From: Dawidia soli
GTDB lineage: Bacteria > Bacteroidota > Bacteroidia > Cytophagales > Cyclobacteriaceae
Assembly: GCF_018598185.1 (NCBI RefSeq)
Contig: NZ_JAHESC010000012.1
Coordinates: forward strand, 94,500-158,499
DNA: 64,000 nt
Reading direction: 5' to 3'
Shown here: piece by piece, positions 7,743 through 17,040 of the stretch
How positions within the stretch are numbered: position 1 is the stretch's first letter
Layout: every line of letters begins with the position of its first letter
Translations under genes and position numbers: made by a program
The notes under the pieces: generated by a model
Databases searched by the model: none
Told to the model about the DNA's origin: nothing
What the model saw: only the letters and a program-made list of their open reading frames with translations

Positions 7743-9881
7743 ATGAACCCGTTAGAGATCTTACAGAAACATTTCGGCTACTCCTCCTTCCGATTGGAGC
7801 AGGAGGCCATCGTCCGGGCCGTGCTGGCACAGCGCGACACACTTGTGCTGATGCCCACGGGCGGCGGTAAATCGTTGTGTTACCAGGTGCCCGCGTTGTG
7901 TTTTCCGGGCCTGACCGTTGTCATTTCCCCGCTCATCGCGTTAATGAAAAACCAGGTGGATGCGCTGCGTCTGAATGGCGTTCACGCGGCTTTCCTCAAT
8001 TCCACGCAAACGCCGTCCGAGCAAAGCGCCGTTGTAGACGCGGCGCGTGCCGGCACGCTGAAGTTATTATACCTGGCGCCGGAGAGTACGTTCCTGAAAG
8101 AGCTGCCGCGCTACGCGGTCAGTTTGCTGGCCATCGACGAGGCGCACTGTATTTCCCACTGGGGGCATGACTTCCGGCCGGAGTACCTCAACCTGGCGCA
8201 GCTGCGCACCCTGTTGCCGAAGGTGCCGGTCATTGCGCTGACGGCTACCGCGGACCGGCAAACACGCAAGGATATTGTCGACAAGCTGTCCTTACAAAAC
8301 CCCGCGATGTTCGTATCGAGCTTCAACCGCGCCAACATCCGGTACACCGTTGAATCAAAACAGCAGAGCGGCGAAAAGCTGCTGCAATTCCTCCGGTCGC
8401 GAGGTGACGACTCGGGCGTGATCTATTGTATGTCGCGCAACAGCACCGAAGAGATCGCGGCCTTCCTGACACGCGCAGGCTTTGAAGCGCTGCCCTACCA
8501 CGCCGGGCTGGACCGCACAGTGCGAAGCCGTCACCAGGATCAGTTCCTGCGGGACGAGGTGAAGATCATTGTCGCGACGATCGCCTTCGGCATGGGCATC
8601 GATAAATCCAACGTGCGCTATGTGGTACACATGGACCTGCCCAAAAGCATTGAAGGATATTACCAGGAAACGGGCCGGGCCGGTCGCGATGGCCTGGACA
8701 GCGAAGCGCTGCTGTTCTACTCCTATGGCGATGTGACCAAGCTCAAACGGTTGGCCCACGTGCCCGACAACGAGGCGCAGACGGAGATCGCCTACAACAA
8801 GCTCGATCAGATGGCGGCCTATGGCGACCTGCGCAGTTGCCGGCGCCGCTACCTGCTGCAATACTTCGACGAGCCCGCGCCGGCGCACTGCGGCAACTGC
8901 GATGTCTGCCTGGCGGAACACGAGCAGATCGATGCCACGATCCTGTCGCAAAAGGTACTCTCGGCGGTCAGCCGGTTGCAGGGACGCTTTGGCGCAGGCT
9001 ACGTGATCGATTTTTTGCGCGGCTCGCAGGCGACCCGGATCCAGGAGTTTCACAAGAAGCTGCCCACGTACGGCATCGGCGCGGACGTGAGCAAGAATGA
9101 CTGGCACGATGTGATCCGCGAGCTGATCGCACAAGGCTACCTGGCCAAGGCCGATGGGCAATATCCACTGCTCCAGCTCACCGACCGCAGCGACGACGTA
9201 TTGCGTCGTGCCACTACGGTATTGTGGCGCCGGCCGCTGGCACGTGCCGTCGAGCACGAGCCTGCCACCGTAGAAGAAGCCGCGCCGGCGTATGATACTT
9301 CGTTGTTCCAGCAGCTAAAAGACCTGCGGCGCCGGCTGGCGGCAGCCGACAATGTACCGGCCTATATTGTCTTATCGGATGCCACCTTACAGGAGCTCGC
9401 CTCCTATTTGCCGCACGGCCGGGAGGAGTTCAGCCGCATCTCCGGCTTTGGCCAGCAAAAGCTGGAGCGCTATGCGGATGCGTTCGGTGAGATCATTACG
9501 AACTACTGCGCCCGGCAGGGACTTACCTCCCGCATACACCTCAAGACCCGCAAGCGTTCCCAAAAGACTTCGAACGAGCGCGACAACGACACCAAGCAGC
9601 AGACGCTCGATCTGTTCAATAAGGGCTACGCCATCGAGGCCATTGCCGCGGCGCGTGAGCTGAGCCCGGTCACGATCGAAAATCACCTGGCGTTTTATGT
9701 GCAGCAAGGACGTGTCCCCCTCGAGTCCCTGGTCGAGAAGGCGAAACTTCCGGCCATTCGCGCCGCCATCAAGCAGAGCGGAGGGCTGATGTTAACACCG
9801 ATCAAAGACATTCTCGGTGACGCTTATAGCTATCGCGAAATACGCATGACGGTTGCCGCGCTGAATGCGCGTGGTCAGTAA
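7743..9881 (+). CDS. recQ: ATP-dependent DNA helicase RecQ
   Basis: A 712-residue superfamily-2 helicase. Walker A is MPTGGGKS (Lys43) and the DEAH box is AIDEAHCISHWGHDFRPEY. The conserved QETGRAGRDG motif VI is present, followed by the RQC zinc cysteines (CRRRYLLQYFDEP...HCGNCDVC), a winged helix, an HRDC domain (about residues 520-590) and a C-terminal helix-turn-helix extension of about 100 residues, as in several Bacteroidota RecQ proteins. The ATG at 7743 follows the preceding stop by 47 bp; an upstream start would overlap the 2H gene. Within this operon it could process stalled forks for the error-prone polymerases. Confidence 0.95.
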   Translation: MNPLEILQKHFGYSSFRLEQEAIVRAVLAQRDTLVLMPTGGGKSLCYQVPALCFPGLTVVISPLIALMKNQVDALRLNGVHAAFLNSTQTPSEQSAVVDAARAGTLKLLYLAPESTFLKELPRYAVSLLAIDEAHCISHWGHDFRPEYLNLAQLRTLLPKVPVIALTATADRQTRKDIVDKLSLQNPAMFVSSFNRANIRYTVESKQQSGEKLLQFLRSRGDDSGVIYCMSRNSTEEIAAFLTRAGFEALPYHAGLDRTVRSRHQDQFLRDEVKIIVATIAFGMGIDKSNVRYVVHMDLPKSIEGYYQETGRAGRDGLDSEALLFYSYGDVTKLKRLAHVPDNEAQTEIAYNKLDQMAAYGDLRSCRRRYLLQYFDEPAPAHCGNCDVCLAEHEQIDATILSQKVLSAVSRLQGRFGAGYVIDFLRGSQATRIQEFHKKLPTYGIGADVSKNDWHDVIRELIAQGYLAKADGQYPLLQLTDRSDDVLRRATTVLWRRPLARAVEHEPATVEEAAPAYDTSLFQQLKDLRRRLAAADNVPAYIVLSDATLQELASYLPHGREEFSRISGFGQQKLERYADAFGEIITNYCARQGLTSRIHLKTRKRSQKTSNERDNDTKQQTLDLFNKGYAIEAIAAARELSPVTIENHLAFYVQQGRVPLESLVEKAKLPAIRAAIKQSGGLMLTPIKDILGDAYSYREIRMTVAALNARGQ

Positions 9882-9910
9882 TCTTATTTTCACCACCACC
9901 CCCGTTGAGC

Positions 9911-12900
9911 ATGTACCTGAACTGTCACACCGCGTTTAGTTTTCGATACGGCACATTGACGGTCCAGAAGCTGTTTGAAGAAGCCCAGCGGTGCGGCGTC
10001 CATAAACTGGTACTGACCGAGATCAACAATACCGCGTCTTACCTGGAGATGCTGCGGTTGTGTCACGCGTACAAGCCCGGCGCCGGTGGACTGACACACT
10101 ATGGAAAAGAGCCATACGTACTCGACATCGCCGTGGGCGTGGAATGCCGCGGCGACGAGAATACGCTGCTATACATTGCCATTGCCCGCAACAACGCCGG
10201 CTTTGAAGAGCTCAACCGATTCCTGTCCCGCTACCATCGCGAAGGCAGGACACTGCCGCCACGGGCGCCAGTGTTTGACAACGTTGTGATCATATATCCC
10301 TTCGGGCGGTACGCGCCGGAGCTGCTACGGCCGCAGGAGTACGTCGGTGTGCGACCGCAGGATCTCGGGCCGCTGACATTGTATGCCCCCTACCACGAGT
10401 ATAAACACCGGTTTGTTGCGCTGTGCCCGGTGACGTTTTCCGGCAAGACCGATTTTAACATGCACCGCCTGCTGCGGGCGATGGCCAACAATACCCTGTT
10501 GAGCAAGCTCCCGAAAGCGCAGGAAGCGCAACCCGATGAGATCATGTTGCCGCCGGCGGAACTGCGGGCACGGTATACGCGCTTTCCCGACCTGGTCGCG
10601 AACGCGGAAGCGCTGCTGGCACAATGCTCGCTGGACCTGCGCCCCGGCGGCGATAAGAATAAAAAGCACCTGCGCGGCAGCCGGGCAGCAGACCTGGCCT
10701 ACCTTACCGCAGAGGCCTGGAAGGGATTTGCGCGCCGGTATCACCACGCCGACGAGGCCATCGTGCGGGCACGGATCGAAAAGGAGCTCGACATCATCGA
10801 CAAAAAGGCTTTTGCTTCCTATTACCTGATCGCCTACGAGCTGACTCAATACGCCACGCAGCGCGGATACGACTATGTGGGCCGCGGCAGTGGTGCCAAC
10901 AGCGTGGTGGCGTATTGTCTGGGGATCACCAACGTTGATCCGATCAAGCTGGACCTCTACTTCGAGCGGTTCCTGAACGAAGAACGCGCGTCACCTCCCG
11001 ACTTCGACCTGGATTTTTCGTGGGACAACCGCGATGAGATCTATCAGCACCTCTTTGACCTTTATGGCGAGGAGCACGTCTGTTTACTCGGCACGCACGT
11101 GACCTACCAGCGACGCTCGCTGTTGCGGGAGCTGGGCAAAGTGTTTGGTTTGCCGAAGGACGAGCTCGAAGCGCTGGCCGACCGCAACGAATATACACCT
11201 GATCGTGAAGACATCGCGCCGCTGATCCTGCGCTATGCAGAGCGCATGAAAGACCTGCCGTCAAACATGTCGATCCACGCGGGTGGCGTGCTGATCACGG
11301 AAGAACCGATCTACCGGTATACTACGCTGGAGTTTCCTCCCAAAGGTCTGCCGGTGTCACATTTTGAAATGCACAACGCCGAAGACTTCGGCATCTTTAA
11401 ATTCGACATTCTCAGCCAGCGAGGCCTGGGCCACCTCAAAGAAACCGTGCGGCATGTGAAACGCAACCAGGGCCGGGACGTGGACATCTACCAGTTCGAG
11501 GCCTTTACACAGGACGAAGGCATCAAGGACCTGATGCGTACCGGTCGGACCATGGGTTGTTTTTATGTGGAGTCGCCGGCCATGCGGATGCTGCTCGGCA
11601 AGTTGCGCTGTGACGATTACCTCACCCTGGTGGCCGCCAGCTCGATCATACGGCCGGGCGTTGCCAGCTCGGGCATGATGCGCACCTACCTGGAGCGCTT
11701 TCACGCCGTGCGCCGCGGCCAGGCGTATGCGTCCATTCACCCCATGATGGACGAGCTCATGCGCGATACGTTCGGTGTGATGATCTACCAGGAAGACGTG
11801 ATCAAAGTGGCGCACCACTTTGCCAAGCTTACGCTGACGGAGGCTGATGTCCTGCGCCGCGGCATGTCGGGAAAGTATCGCTCACGCGAAGAATTCCAGC
11901 GGGTAGCCGACCGGTTTTACGCATCGTGCCGTGCGCAAGGCTATGACGAAGCGGTGATCAAACGGGTCTGGTATGAAATTGAGAGCTTTTCCGGATATTC
12001 CTTTGCGAAAGGGCACTCGGCGAGCTATGCGGTCGAGAGCTATCAAAGCCTTTTCCTCAAGGCGCATTACCCACTGGAGTTCATGGTGGGCGTCATCAAC
12101 AACTTCGGTGGCTTTTATAAGACAGAGTTTTACTTTCATGAGGCCCGGATGCTCGGTGGACAGATCGCGCCGCCGTGCGTGAATCACAGTGGCTACCTGA
12201 CGACCATCGAAGGGCAACAGCTCTACATCGGGTTTGTGCACGTGAAGAGCCTGGAGGAAAGGATTGCGCGGGAGATTCAAGTGGAGCGGGCGCGTCACGG
12301 GGTGTATACCAGCCTCGATAATTTTCTACAGCGTCTGCCGCTGGGGTTGGAACAGGTGCGGGTGCTGATCCGGATGGGGTCGTTCCGGTTTACGGGCAAA
12401 AGCAAACAGCAGCTGCTCTGGGAGGCGATGTTGTTCTTCGGGCAATCGCGCACGAAGCAGCCGGCGGGCATGCAGACGTTGTTTGACACGGCGCCGAAAG
12501 AATATCCGTTACCGACGCTGCAGCGCAATGCGCAGGAAGATGCCTTTGATGAGATCGAGCTGTTGGGATTTCCGTTGTGTGATCCGTTTCAGCTGGTGTC
12601 GGGCGGACATACGGGCGATACGACCGCCGGGGAGCTGGCGAACCGCGTGGGGAAGCGCGTGTCGATCCTGGGATATGTGGTCACGACAAAGAACGCCTGG
12701 ACGCAAAAGCACGAGATGATGTACTTCGGGACATTTTATGACCTGCAGGGTGAAGTGTTTGATACCGTACATTTTCCAATCGTGGCCCGGCAGTTTCCGT
12801 TCCGCGGGCGGGGGTTTTACTTTATCGAGGGGAAAGTCGTGGAAGATTTTGGGGTGCCTATGATCGAGGTGATGGGATTCGAGAAGGTGCCGATGATCGA

Positions 12901-12952
12901 TAAACGGGCCGAGCTCCCGGAGCTGCCAGGCGCAGTTGCGGGAAGGGAATAG
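9911..12952 (+). CDS. DnaE-type error-prone DNA polymerase III alpha subunit (DnaE2-like)
   Basis: A 1013-residue C-family polymerase, shorter than replicative DnaE (about 1160). The polymerase active site PDFDLDF supplies Asp364, Asp366 and Asp368, and GRGSGANSVVAYCLGI precedes it. The N-terminal PHP domain is degenerate: it starts MYLNCHTAFSFRYG, where active PHP domains have HxH, and LTEINN stands where a TD metal ligand is expected, so it probably has no metal-dependent proofreading. A C-terminal OB-like domain follows. I start at the ATG at 9911; an in-frame TTG two codons upstream is also possible. It is the last gene of the dinB-2H-recQ operon, equivalent in place to dnaE2 of ImuAB-DnaE2 mutasome cassettes. 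Confidence 0.9.
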   Translation: MYLNCHTAFSFRYGTLTVQKLFEEAQRCGVHKLVLTEINNTASYLEMLRLCHAYKPGAGGLTHYGKEPYVLDIAVGVECRGDENTLLYIAIARNNAGFEELNRFLSRYHREGRTLPPRAPVFDNVVIIYPFGRYAPELLRPQEYVGVRPQDLGPLTLYAPYHEYKHRFVALCPVTFSGKTDFNMHRLLRAMANNTLLSKLPKAQEAQPDEIMLPPAELRARYTRFPDLVANAEALLAQCSLDLRPGGDKNKKHLRGSRAADLAYLTAEAWKGFARRYHHADEAIVRARIEKELDIIDKKAFASYYLIAYELTQYATQRGYDYVGRGSGANSVVAYCLGITNVDPIKLDLYFERFLNEERASPPDFDLDFSWDNRDEIYQHLFDLYGEEHVCLLGTHVTYQRRSLLRELGKVFGLPKDELEALADRNEYTPDREDIAPLILRYAERMKDLPSNMSIHAGGVLITEEPIYRYTTLEFPPKGLPVSHFEMHNAEDFGIFKFDILSQRGLGHLKETVRHVKRNQGRDVDIYQFEAFTQDEGIKDLMRTGRTMGCFYVESPAMRMLLGKLRCDDYLTLVAASSIIRPGVASSGMMRTYLERFHAVRRGQAYASIHPMMDELMRDTFGVMIYQEDVIKVAHHFAKLTLTEADVLRRGMSGKYRSREEFQRVADRFYASCRAQGYDEAVIKRVWYEIESFSGYSFAKGHSASYAVESYQSLFLKAHYPLEFMVGVINNFGGFYKTEFYFHEARMLGGQIAPPCVNHSGYLTTIEGQQLYIGFVHVKSLEERIAREIQVERARHGVYTSLDNFLQRLPLGLEQVRVLIRMGSFRFTGKSKQQLLWEAMLFFGQSRTKQPAGMQTLFDTAPKEYPLPTLQRNAQEDAFDEIELLGFPLCDPFQLVSGGHTGDTTAGELANRVGKRVSILGYVVTTKNAWTQKHEMMYFGTFYDLQGEVFDTVHFPIVARQFPFRGRGFYFIEGKVVEDFGVPMIEVMGFEKVPMIDKRAELPELPGAVAGRE

Positions 12953-13022
12953 TCTCGGAAAATGGGGGTCTTGGACGGAAAAAGCAGTGTAAAAACACAC
13001 CAAACCGCAACCGGAATCGGAG

Positions 13023-13068
13023 TCGCATTCGTTTGCGATTTTTTAAAAAAAGTTGCACAAACGTTGCG
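13023..13068. promoter_or_regulatory. Candidate LacI-type operators upstream of the LacI-family gene
   Basis: Two palindromic sites typical of LacI-family operators: TCGCATTCGTTTGCGA at 13023-13038 and GCACAAACGTTGCG at 13055-13068, both related to CGCAAACGTTTGCG. They precede the weak -7 box at 13089, which fits autoregulation. No binding data; based on symmetry only. Confidence 0.4.
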
Positions 13069-13088
13069 GAGAATCCCGGAAGAGTTCC

Positions 13089-13096
13089 TAAACTTG
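13089..13096 (+). promoter_or_regulatory. -7 box of the LacI-family gene, leaderless type
   Basis: TAAACTTG matches TAnnTTTG at 7 of 8 positions and ends 4 nt before the ATG at 13101. The expected start of transcription falls at or within the start codon, so the mRNA is probably leaderless or nearly so. Confidence 0.5.
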
Positions 13097-13100
13097 TGCT

Positions 13101-14147
13101 ATGAAGTACAATCAGGTTACCATTAAGGACATTGCCCGCGAGCTGGGCATATCTCCTTCGACCGTTTCCCGAGCGTTGAAAGACCATCCGGACATTAGTC
13201 CGGAAACGAAGAAAGCTGTCAACGAGCTGGCCGAGAAACTGAATTATCAACCCAACATAGTCGCGCTAAGCCTGCGTCAAAGCAAGACCAATACGATCGG
13301 GGTGATCATCCCGGAAATTGTTCACTTTTTCTTCTCGACCGTGATCAGCGGTATAGAAGATGTGGCCTACAGCGCCGGGTACAACGTCATTATCACACAG
13401 TCGAACGAATCCCTGCAACGCGAGAAGACCGACATCAAGGCGTTGTTCAACAGCCGTGTGGACGGCATGCTGATCTCCCTGTCGCGCGAAACAAACAGCT
13501 TTGAACACATCGACGCCACGATGGCGAAAGGTGTTCCGATGGTGTTCTTTGACCGCGTATATGACTCGGCAAACTCCAGCAAAGTGATCGTAGACGACCT
13601 GAGCGGCGCGAAAGATGCTACCCAGCACCTGATCGACCAGGGTTGTAAGCGCATTGCCCACCTGGAAGGCCCGCCGAACCTCGATATCACCAAACAGCGT
13701 TTGGAAGGTTTCCGCGAGGCGTTAAAAGAAAACAACCTGCCGGTGTACGACGACTTGATCGTCAGCTGCCCGCAAGGCACGATCGAAGAAGGCAAGGCTG
13801 CGGCAGAAAAACTGCTGAAGATGGCCAATCCGCCGGATGCGATCTTCTCAACAAACGACCCCGCCGCGATGGGTGCCATGCAGGCTATCAAAGAGGCCGG
13901 TCTGAAAATACCACAAGATATTGCCGTGGTAGGTTTCAGCAACTGGTTCTTCAGCTCGCTGATGGATCCGCCGCTGACGTCGGTTGATCAGCCCGGTTTT
14001 GAAATGGGTCAGGAAGCAGCCAAGCTGCTGATCCGTCAGATCGAGGTGAAGTCGAAGGAACATATCGATCCGACGCCCGAGACGAAGCTGCTCAAGACCC
14101 GCCTGGTCGTGCGCGACTCTTCGTTGAAGTCAGGGAAGAAAAAATAA
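13101..14147 (+). CDS. LacI-family transcriptional regulator of alpha-glucan utilisation
   Basis: A 348-residue regulator with an N-terminal LacI helix-turn-helix (TIKDIARELGISPSTVSRAL) and hinge, then a periplasmic-binding-protein-like effector domain (about residues 62-340, starting TIGVIIPEI). It is followed by a good intrinsic terminator and then, 450 bp on, by an alpha-glucosidase and an SLC45-like sugar transporter. The likely role is control of maltose or alpha-glucan uptake and breakdown. Palindromic operator-like sites lie both upstream of this gene and in the gap before the glucosidase. The effector sugar is not readable from sequence. Confidence 0.93.
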   Translation: MKYNQVTIKDIARELGISPSTVSRALKDHPDISPETKKAVNELAEKLNYQPNIVALSLRQSKTNTIGVIIPEIVHFFFSTVISGIEDVAYSAGYNVIITQSNESLQREKTDIKALFNSRVDGMLISLSRETNSFEHIDATMAKGVPMVFFDRVYDSANSSKVIVDDLSGAKDATQHLIDQGCKRIAHLEGPPNLDITKQRLEGFREALKENNLPVYDDLIVSCPQGTIEEGKAAAEKLLKMANPPDAIFSTNDPAAMGAMQAIKEAGLKIPQDIAVVGFSNWFFSSLMDPPLTSVDQPGFEMGQEAAKLLIRQIEVKSKEHIDPTPETKLLKTRLVVRDSSLKSGKKK

Positions 14148-14176
14148 GTCTTTTGAGTTTTTGAAGTTTAGGAAAG

Positions 14177-14201
14177 GCCGCCTGAAAGGGCGGCTTTTTT
14201 T
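14177..14201 (+). terminator. Intrinsic terminator after the LacI-family gene
   Basis: GCCGCC-N6-GGCGGC stem (14177-14182 / 14189-14194) followed by seven T residues, 30 bp after the LacI-family stop codon. Confidence 0.9.
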
Positions 14202-14260
14202 ATTATCTTCCGTGTGTCTGCCTGGGATCAGGCATAGTAGTCGCAGTCTTCGACCACACT

Positions 14261-14342
14261 TAAAGCATAGTTAAAGCATACTTAAAGCAGCCGCCTCTAT
14301 CGTGCCTTAACTGTGCTTTAAGTATGCTTTAACTATGCTTTA
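14261..14342. repeat. Perfect 29-bp inverted repeat made of 11-bp units
   Basis: Left arm 14261-14289 and right arm 14314-14342 are exact reverse complements over 29 bp, with a 24-bp spacer. Each arm is itself built from 11-bp tandem units (TTAAAGCATAG, TTAAAGCATAC). Degenerate 11-bp units continue rightwards to about 14385 (GCTTTATCCAT, then GGCTTTGACTG). No coding potential. It lies between the LacI-family terminator and the glucosidase gene. Confidence 0.9.
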
Positions 14343-14429
14343 TCCATGCCGTATACGTGGCTTTGACTGGGCTTTAGCCCGCTGTCCCGGACGGTTGCTG
14401 TCGACGTGAATCGGTGATCCCGGCGCGGT

Positions 14430-14441
14430 GTTACGCGAAAC
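14430..14441. promoter_or_regulatory. Candidate LacI-type operator before the glucosidase
   Basis: GTTACGCGAAAC is a 10-of-12 palindrome with a central CG, lying next to CCGGCG / CGCCGG arms (14420-14446), 157 bp upstream of the glucosidase start. The assignment to the neighbouring LacI-family protein is only a guess. Confidence 0.25.
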
Positions 14442-14597
14442 GCCGGCGTGCCACCGTGCCAGCTTCTGAGGGTTTCAGCCGGTTGCGAGGTGATCGCTCA
14501 CTAGTTACCGCAATCGATTTCTGTTTTTTAGTCTGGTTGTGCCGTAGGTTTGTTGGTGTGAATTAATTTTACTTGACACGGTAAACGCCACGATCAC

Positions 14598-17006
14598 ATG
14601 ACCCTTAAGATGAAACGTACGCTCAATCAGAGCCTGGGAGATATTACTTCCTGGCAGCGTGAAGCTGCCGGTGTGCAGGGAGAAACCAGCTATGGTAAGT
14701 TCCGTGTACAATGCTACAACGACCACATCGCACGTATCAGCGTGACACGCGACGAAGCCTTTGAAGATTTTTCGTATGCCGTCGTCGCTTCGCCGCTGGG
14801 TGCTCCTACCCTGACGGAACTATCGGGATTTCTGGAATTGCGCACAAACGCCTTCGTGCTCAAGATCAGTACCGCGCCGGTGCGTTTTAGCTTTTACACC
14901 CTGCAAGGCCAGCCCATCAATGAAGACGATGCTGCGTTTGGCACGAGCTGGAACGGCGAGCAGGTGACGACGTACAAGAAGATGCAAGCGGGGGAACGCT
15001 TCATCGGCCTGGGCGAAAAGACAGGGCCGCTCGATCGTAAAGGACAAGGGTATCAAAACTGGGCGACGGATAGTTTTGCCTATTCTCCCGGCCAGGACCC
15101 GCTGTATTGCTCCATTCCCTTCTACATCGGCGTACACAACGGGGTGGCCTATGGGATCTTCTTCGATAACAGCTTCAAATCGTTCTTCAACTTCGGGGCG
15201 TCGAACAATCGCTTTGCCAGCTTTTATGCCGACGCGGGCGAGATGAATTATTACTTCATCCACGGCAGCTCGGTTGCGGAGATCATTCGGCACTATACAC
15301 ACCTGACGGGCCGCATGGAGCTGCCGCCGCTGTGGAGCATCGGCTATCAGCAATGCCGTTACAGTTATTACCCGGACAAGGAAGTGTTGAACCTGGCACG
15401 CACGTTTCGCGAGAAGGACATTCCGGCCGATACGATCGTGTTCGACATTCACTACATGGACCAGTATAAGATCTTTACCTGGAACAACCGCGACTTTGCC
15501 GACCCTGAGATCCTGCTGACGCAACTGCGCGACATGGGCTTCCACGTGGTCGTGATGTGCGACCCGGGCATCAAGGTCGAAGAAGGGTACGCTACGTATG
15601 ACGCGGGCATGCGTGAGAACATCTTTATTCAGTATCCCGATGGCACGCCCTACACGGGGCAGGTATGGCCGGGGTGGTGCCACTTTCCCGACTTTTCCAA
15701 CCCGCGGGCGCGCGCCTGGTGGCAGGAGCAATTCAAGGAATATGTGGCCCTCGGCGTCGACGGCTTCTGGAACGACATGAACGAGATCGCCACGTGGGGC
15801 CAGATGCTGCCCGAGCTCATGACGATGGACTTTGAGGGCCAGCAGGCCACCATGCGCCGCGGCCGGAACCTCTACGGGCTGCTCATGGCCCGCAGTACGT
15901 ACGAAGGGACCAGGGCGCTGCTGGGCGGGCGGCGACCGTTCAACCTGACACGCTCGGGCTATGCGGGTGTGCAGCGCTATGCCGCGGTATGGACGGGCGA
16001 CAACGTGGCCTACGACGAGCACATGCTGCTGGGCGTGCGCCTGGTGAACAGCATGGGCCTGTCGGGCATTGCCTTTGCGGGATACGATGTGGGCGGCTTT
16101 GTGGGCGATGCCAACTCCAAGCTGTTTGCCCGCTGGGTGTCGATCGGTACGTTCTCGCCGTTCTTCCGCGGGCACTCGATGATCAACAGTCGCGACTCCG
16201 AGCCGTGGGCGTATGGCGAAGAGGTGGAGCAGATCTCGCGCAACTACATCAAGCTGCGGTACCAGCTCCTGCCCTATCTCTACTCGCTCTTCCACGAAGC
16301 CAGCGAAACGGGCATGCCCGTGCAGCGGTCGCTGGCGATCGACTATACACACGACTGGAAAGTATACGACGGCCAGTATCACAATCAATACCTGCTCGGC
16401 CCGTCGTTGCTGGTGGCTCCGGCCGAAAGCACGAAAGAGTTCATCAAGGTATATTTGCCGGAGGGCGACTGGTACACGCTGTATACCGGTCACAAACACG
16501 CCGGCCACGCCGAGGTCATTACCGAATGCCCCGTGCATCGCCTGCCGGTATTCGTCAAGGCGGGAGCGCTGATTCCCCTAAAGCCGGCGGCGCCCAATAC
16601 ACAGACCGTCAGCGAGCTGCTGACGCTGCATGTGTATACGGGCAAACATGATTCGACGTTTGTCTATTATGAGGACGACGGGGCGACGTTCGATTATCAA
16701 GCGGGGATTTATGCCAAGCGTCAACTGGCCTACTACGCGGCGGAGCGCAAGCTGGTGCTGGGCACCACGGAGGGCACATACGTTTCGCCGGTGAAGAAGC
16801 TCAAGATCGTGTGGCACGGGCTGGACGAGCATCCCACCGAGGCCCTGGTACAAGGCGAGCCCATCGTGATCCATCCGGATGTGAGCCAGTTCCTGGGCGC
16901 GCTGGAGAAGTTCGATCCGTTCTTTGATCCCGAGCCGGCACCCCAGGAGGCCGTCTATAGCGCGGAGATGGCGTATCCCGCCGGGGAGATCGTGATCCGG
17001 TGGTAA
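14598..17006 (+). CDS. GH31 alpha-glucosidase
   Basis: A glycoside hydrolase family 31 enzyme of about 802 residues. The catalytic nucleophile motif DGFWNDMNE is visible (Asp393 from this start), with the usual N-terminal beta-sandwich (RISVTRDEAFEDFSYAV), a (beta/alpha)8 barrel containing PPLWSIGYQQCRYSYYP and ARWVSIGTFSPFFRGHS, and C-terminal beta domains. A second ATG at 14610 is equally possible. No signal peptide is seen, so it is probably cytoplasmic and cleaves maltose or malto-oligosaccharides imported by the transporter encoded 34 bp downstream. Together with the LacI-family gene upstream this forms a small alpha-glucan utilisation locus. Confidence 0.93.
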   Translation: MTLKMKRTLNQSLGDITSWQREAAGVQGETSYGKFRVQCYNDHIARISVTRDEAFEDFSYAVVASPLGAPTLTELSGFLELRTNAFVLKISTAPVRFSFYTLQGQPINEDDAAFGTSWNGEQVTTYKKMQAGERFIGLGEKTGPLDRKGQGYQNWATDSFAYSPGQDPLYCSIPFYIGVHNGVAYGIFFDNSFKSFFNFGASNNRFASFYADAGEMNYYFIHGSSVAEIIRHYTHLTGRMELPPLWSIGYQQCRYSYYPDKEVLNLARTFREKDIPADTIVFDIHYMDQYKIFTWNNRDFADPEILLTQLRDMGFHVVVMCDPGIKVEEGYATYDAGMRENIFIQYPDGTPYTGQVWPGWCHFPDFSNPRARAWWQEQFKEYVALGVDGFWNDMNEIATWGQMLPELMTMDFEGQQATMRRGRNLYGLLMARSTYEGTRALLGGRRPFNLTRSGYAGVQRYAAVWTGDNVAYDEHMLLGVRLVNSMGLSGIAFAGYDVGGFVGDANSKLFARWVSIGTFSPFFRGHSMINSRDSEPWAYGEEVEQISRNYIKLRYQLLPYLYSLFHEASETGMPVQRSLAIDYTHDWKVYDGQYHNQYLLGPSLLVAPAESTKEFIKVYLPEGDWYTLYTGHKHAGHAEVITECPVHRLPVFVKAGALIPLKPAAPNTQTVSELLTLHVYTGKHDSTFVYYEDDGATFDYQAGIYAKRQLAYYAAERKLVLGTTEGTYVSPVKKLKIVWHGLDEHPTEALVQGEPIVIHPDVSQFLGALEKFDPFFDPEPAPQEAVYSAEMAYPAGEIVIRW

Positions 17007-17040
17007 AAATCCGTATATTCAATCGTTTGAACCTGACCTG

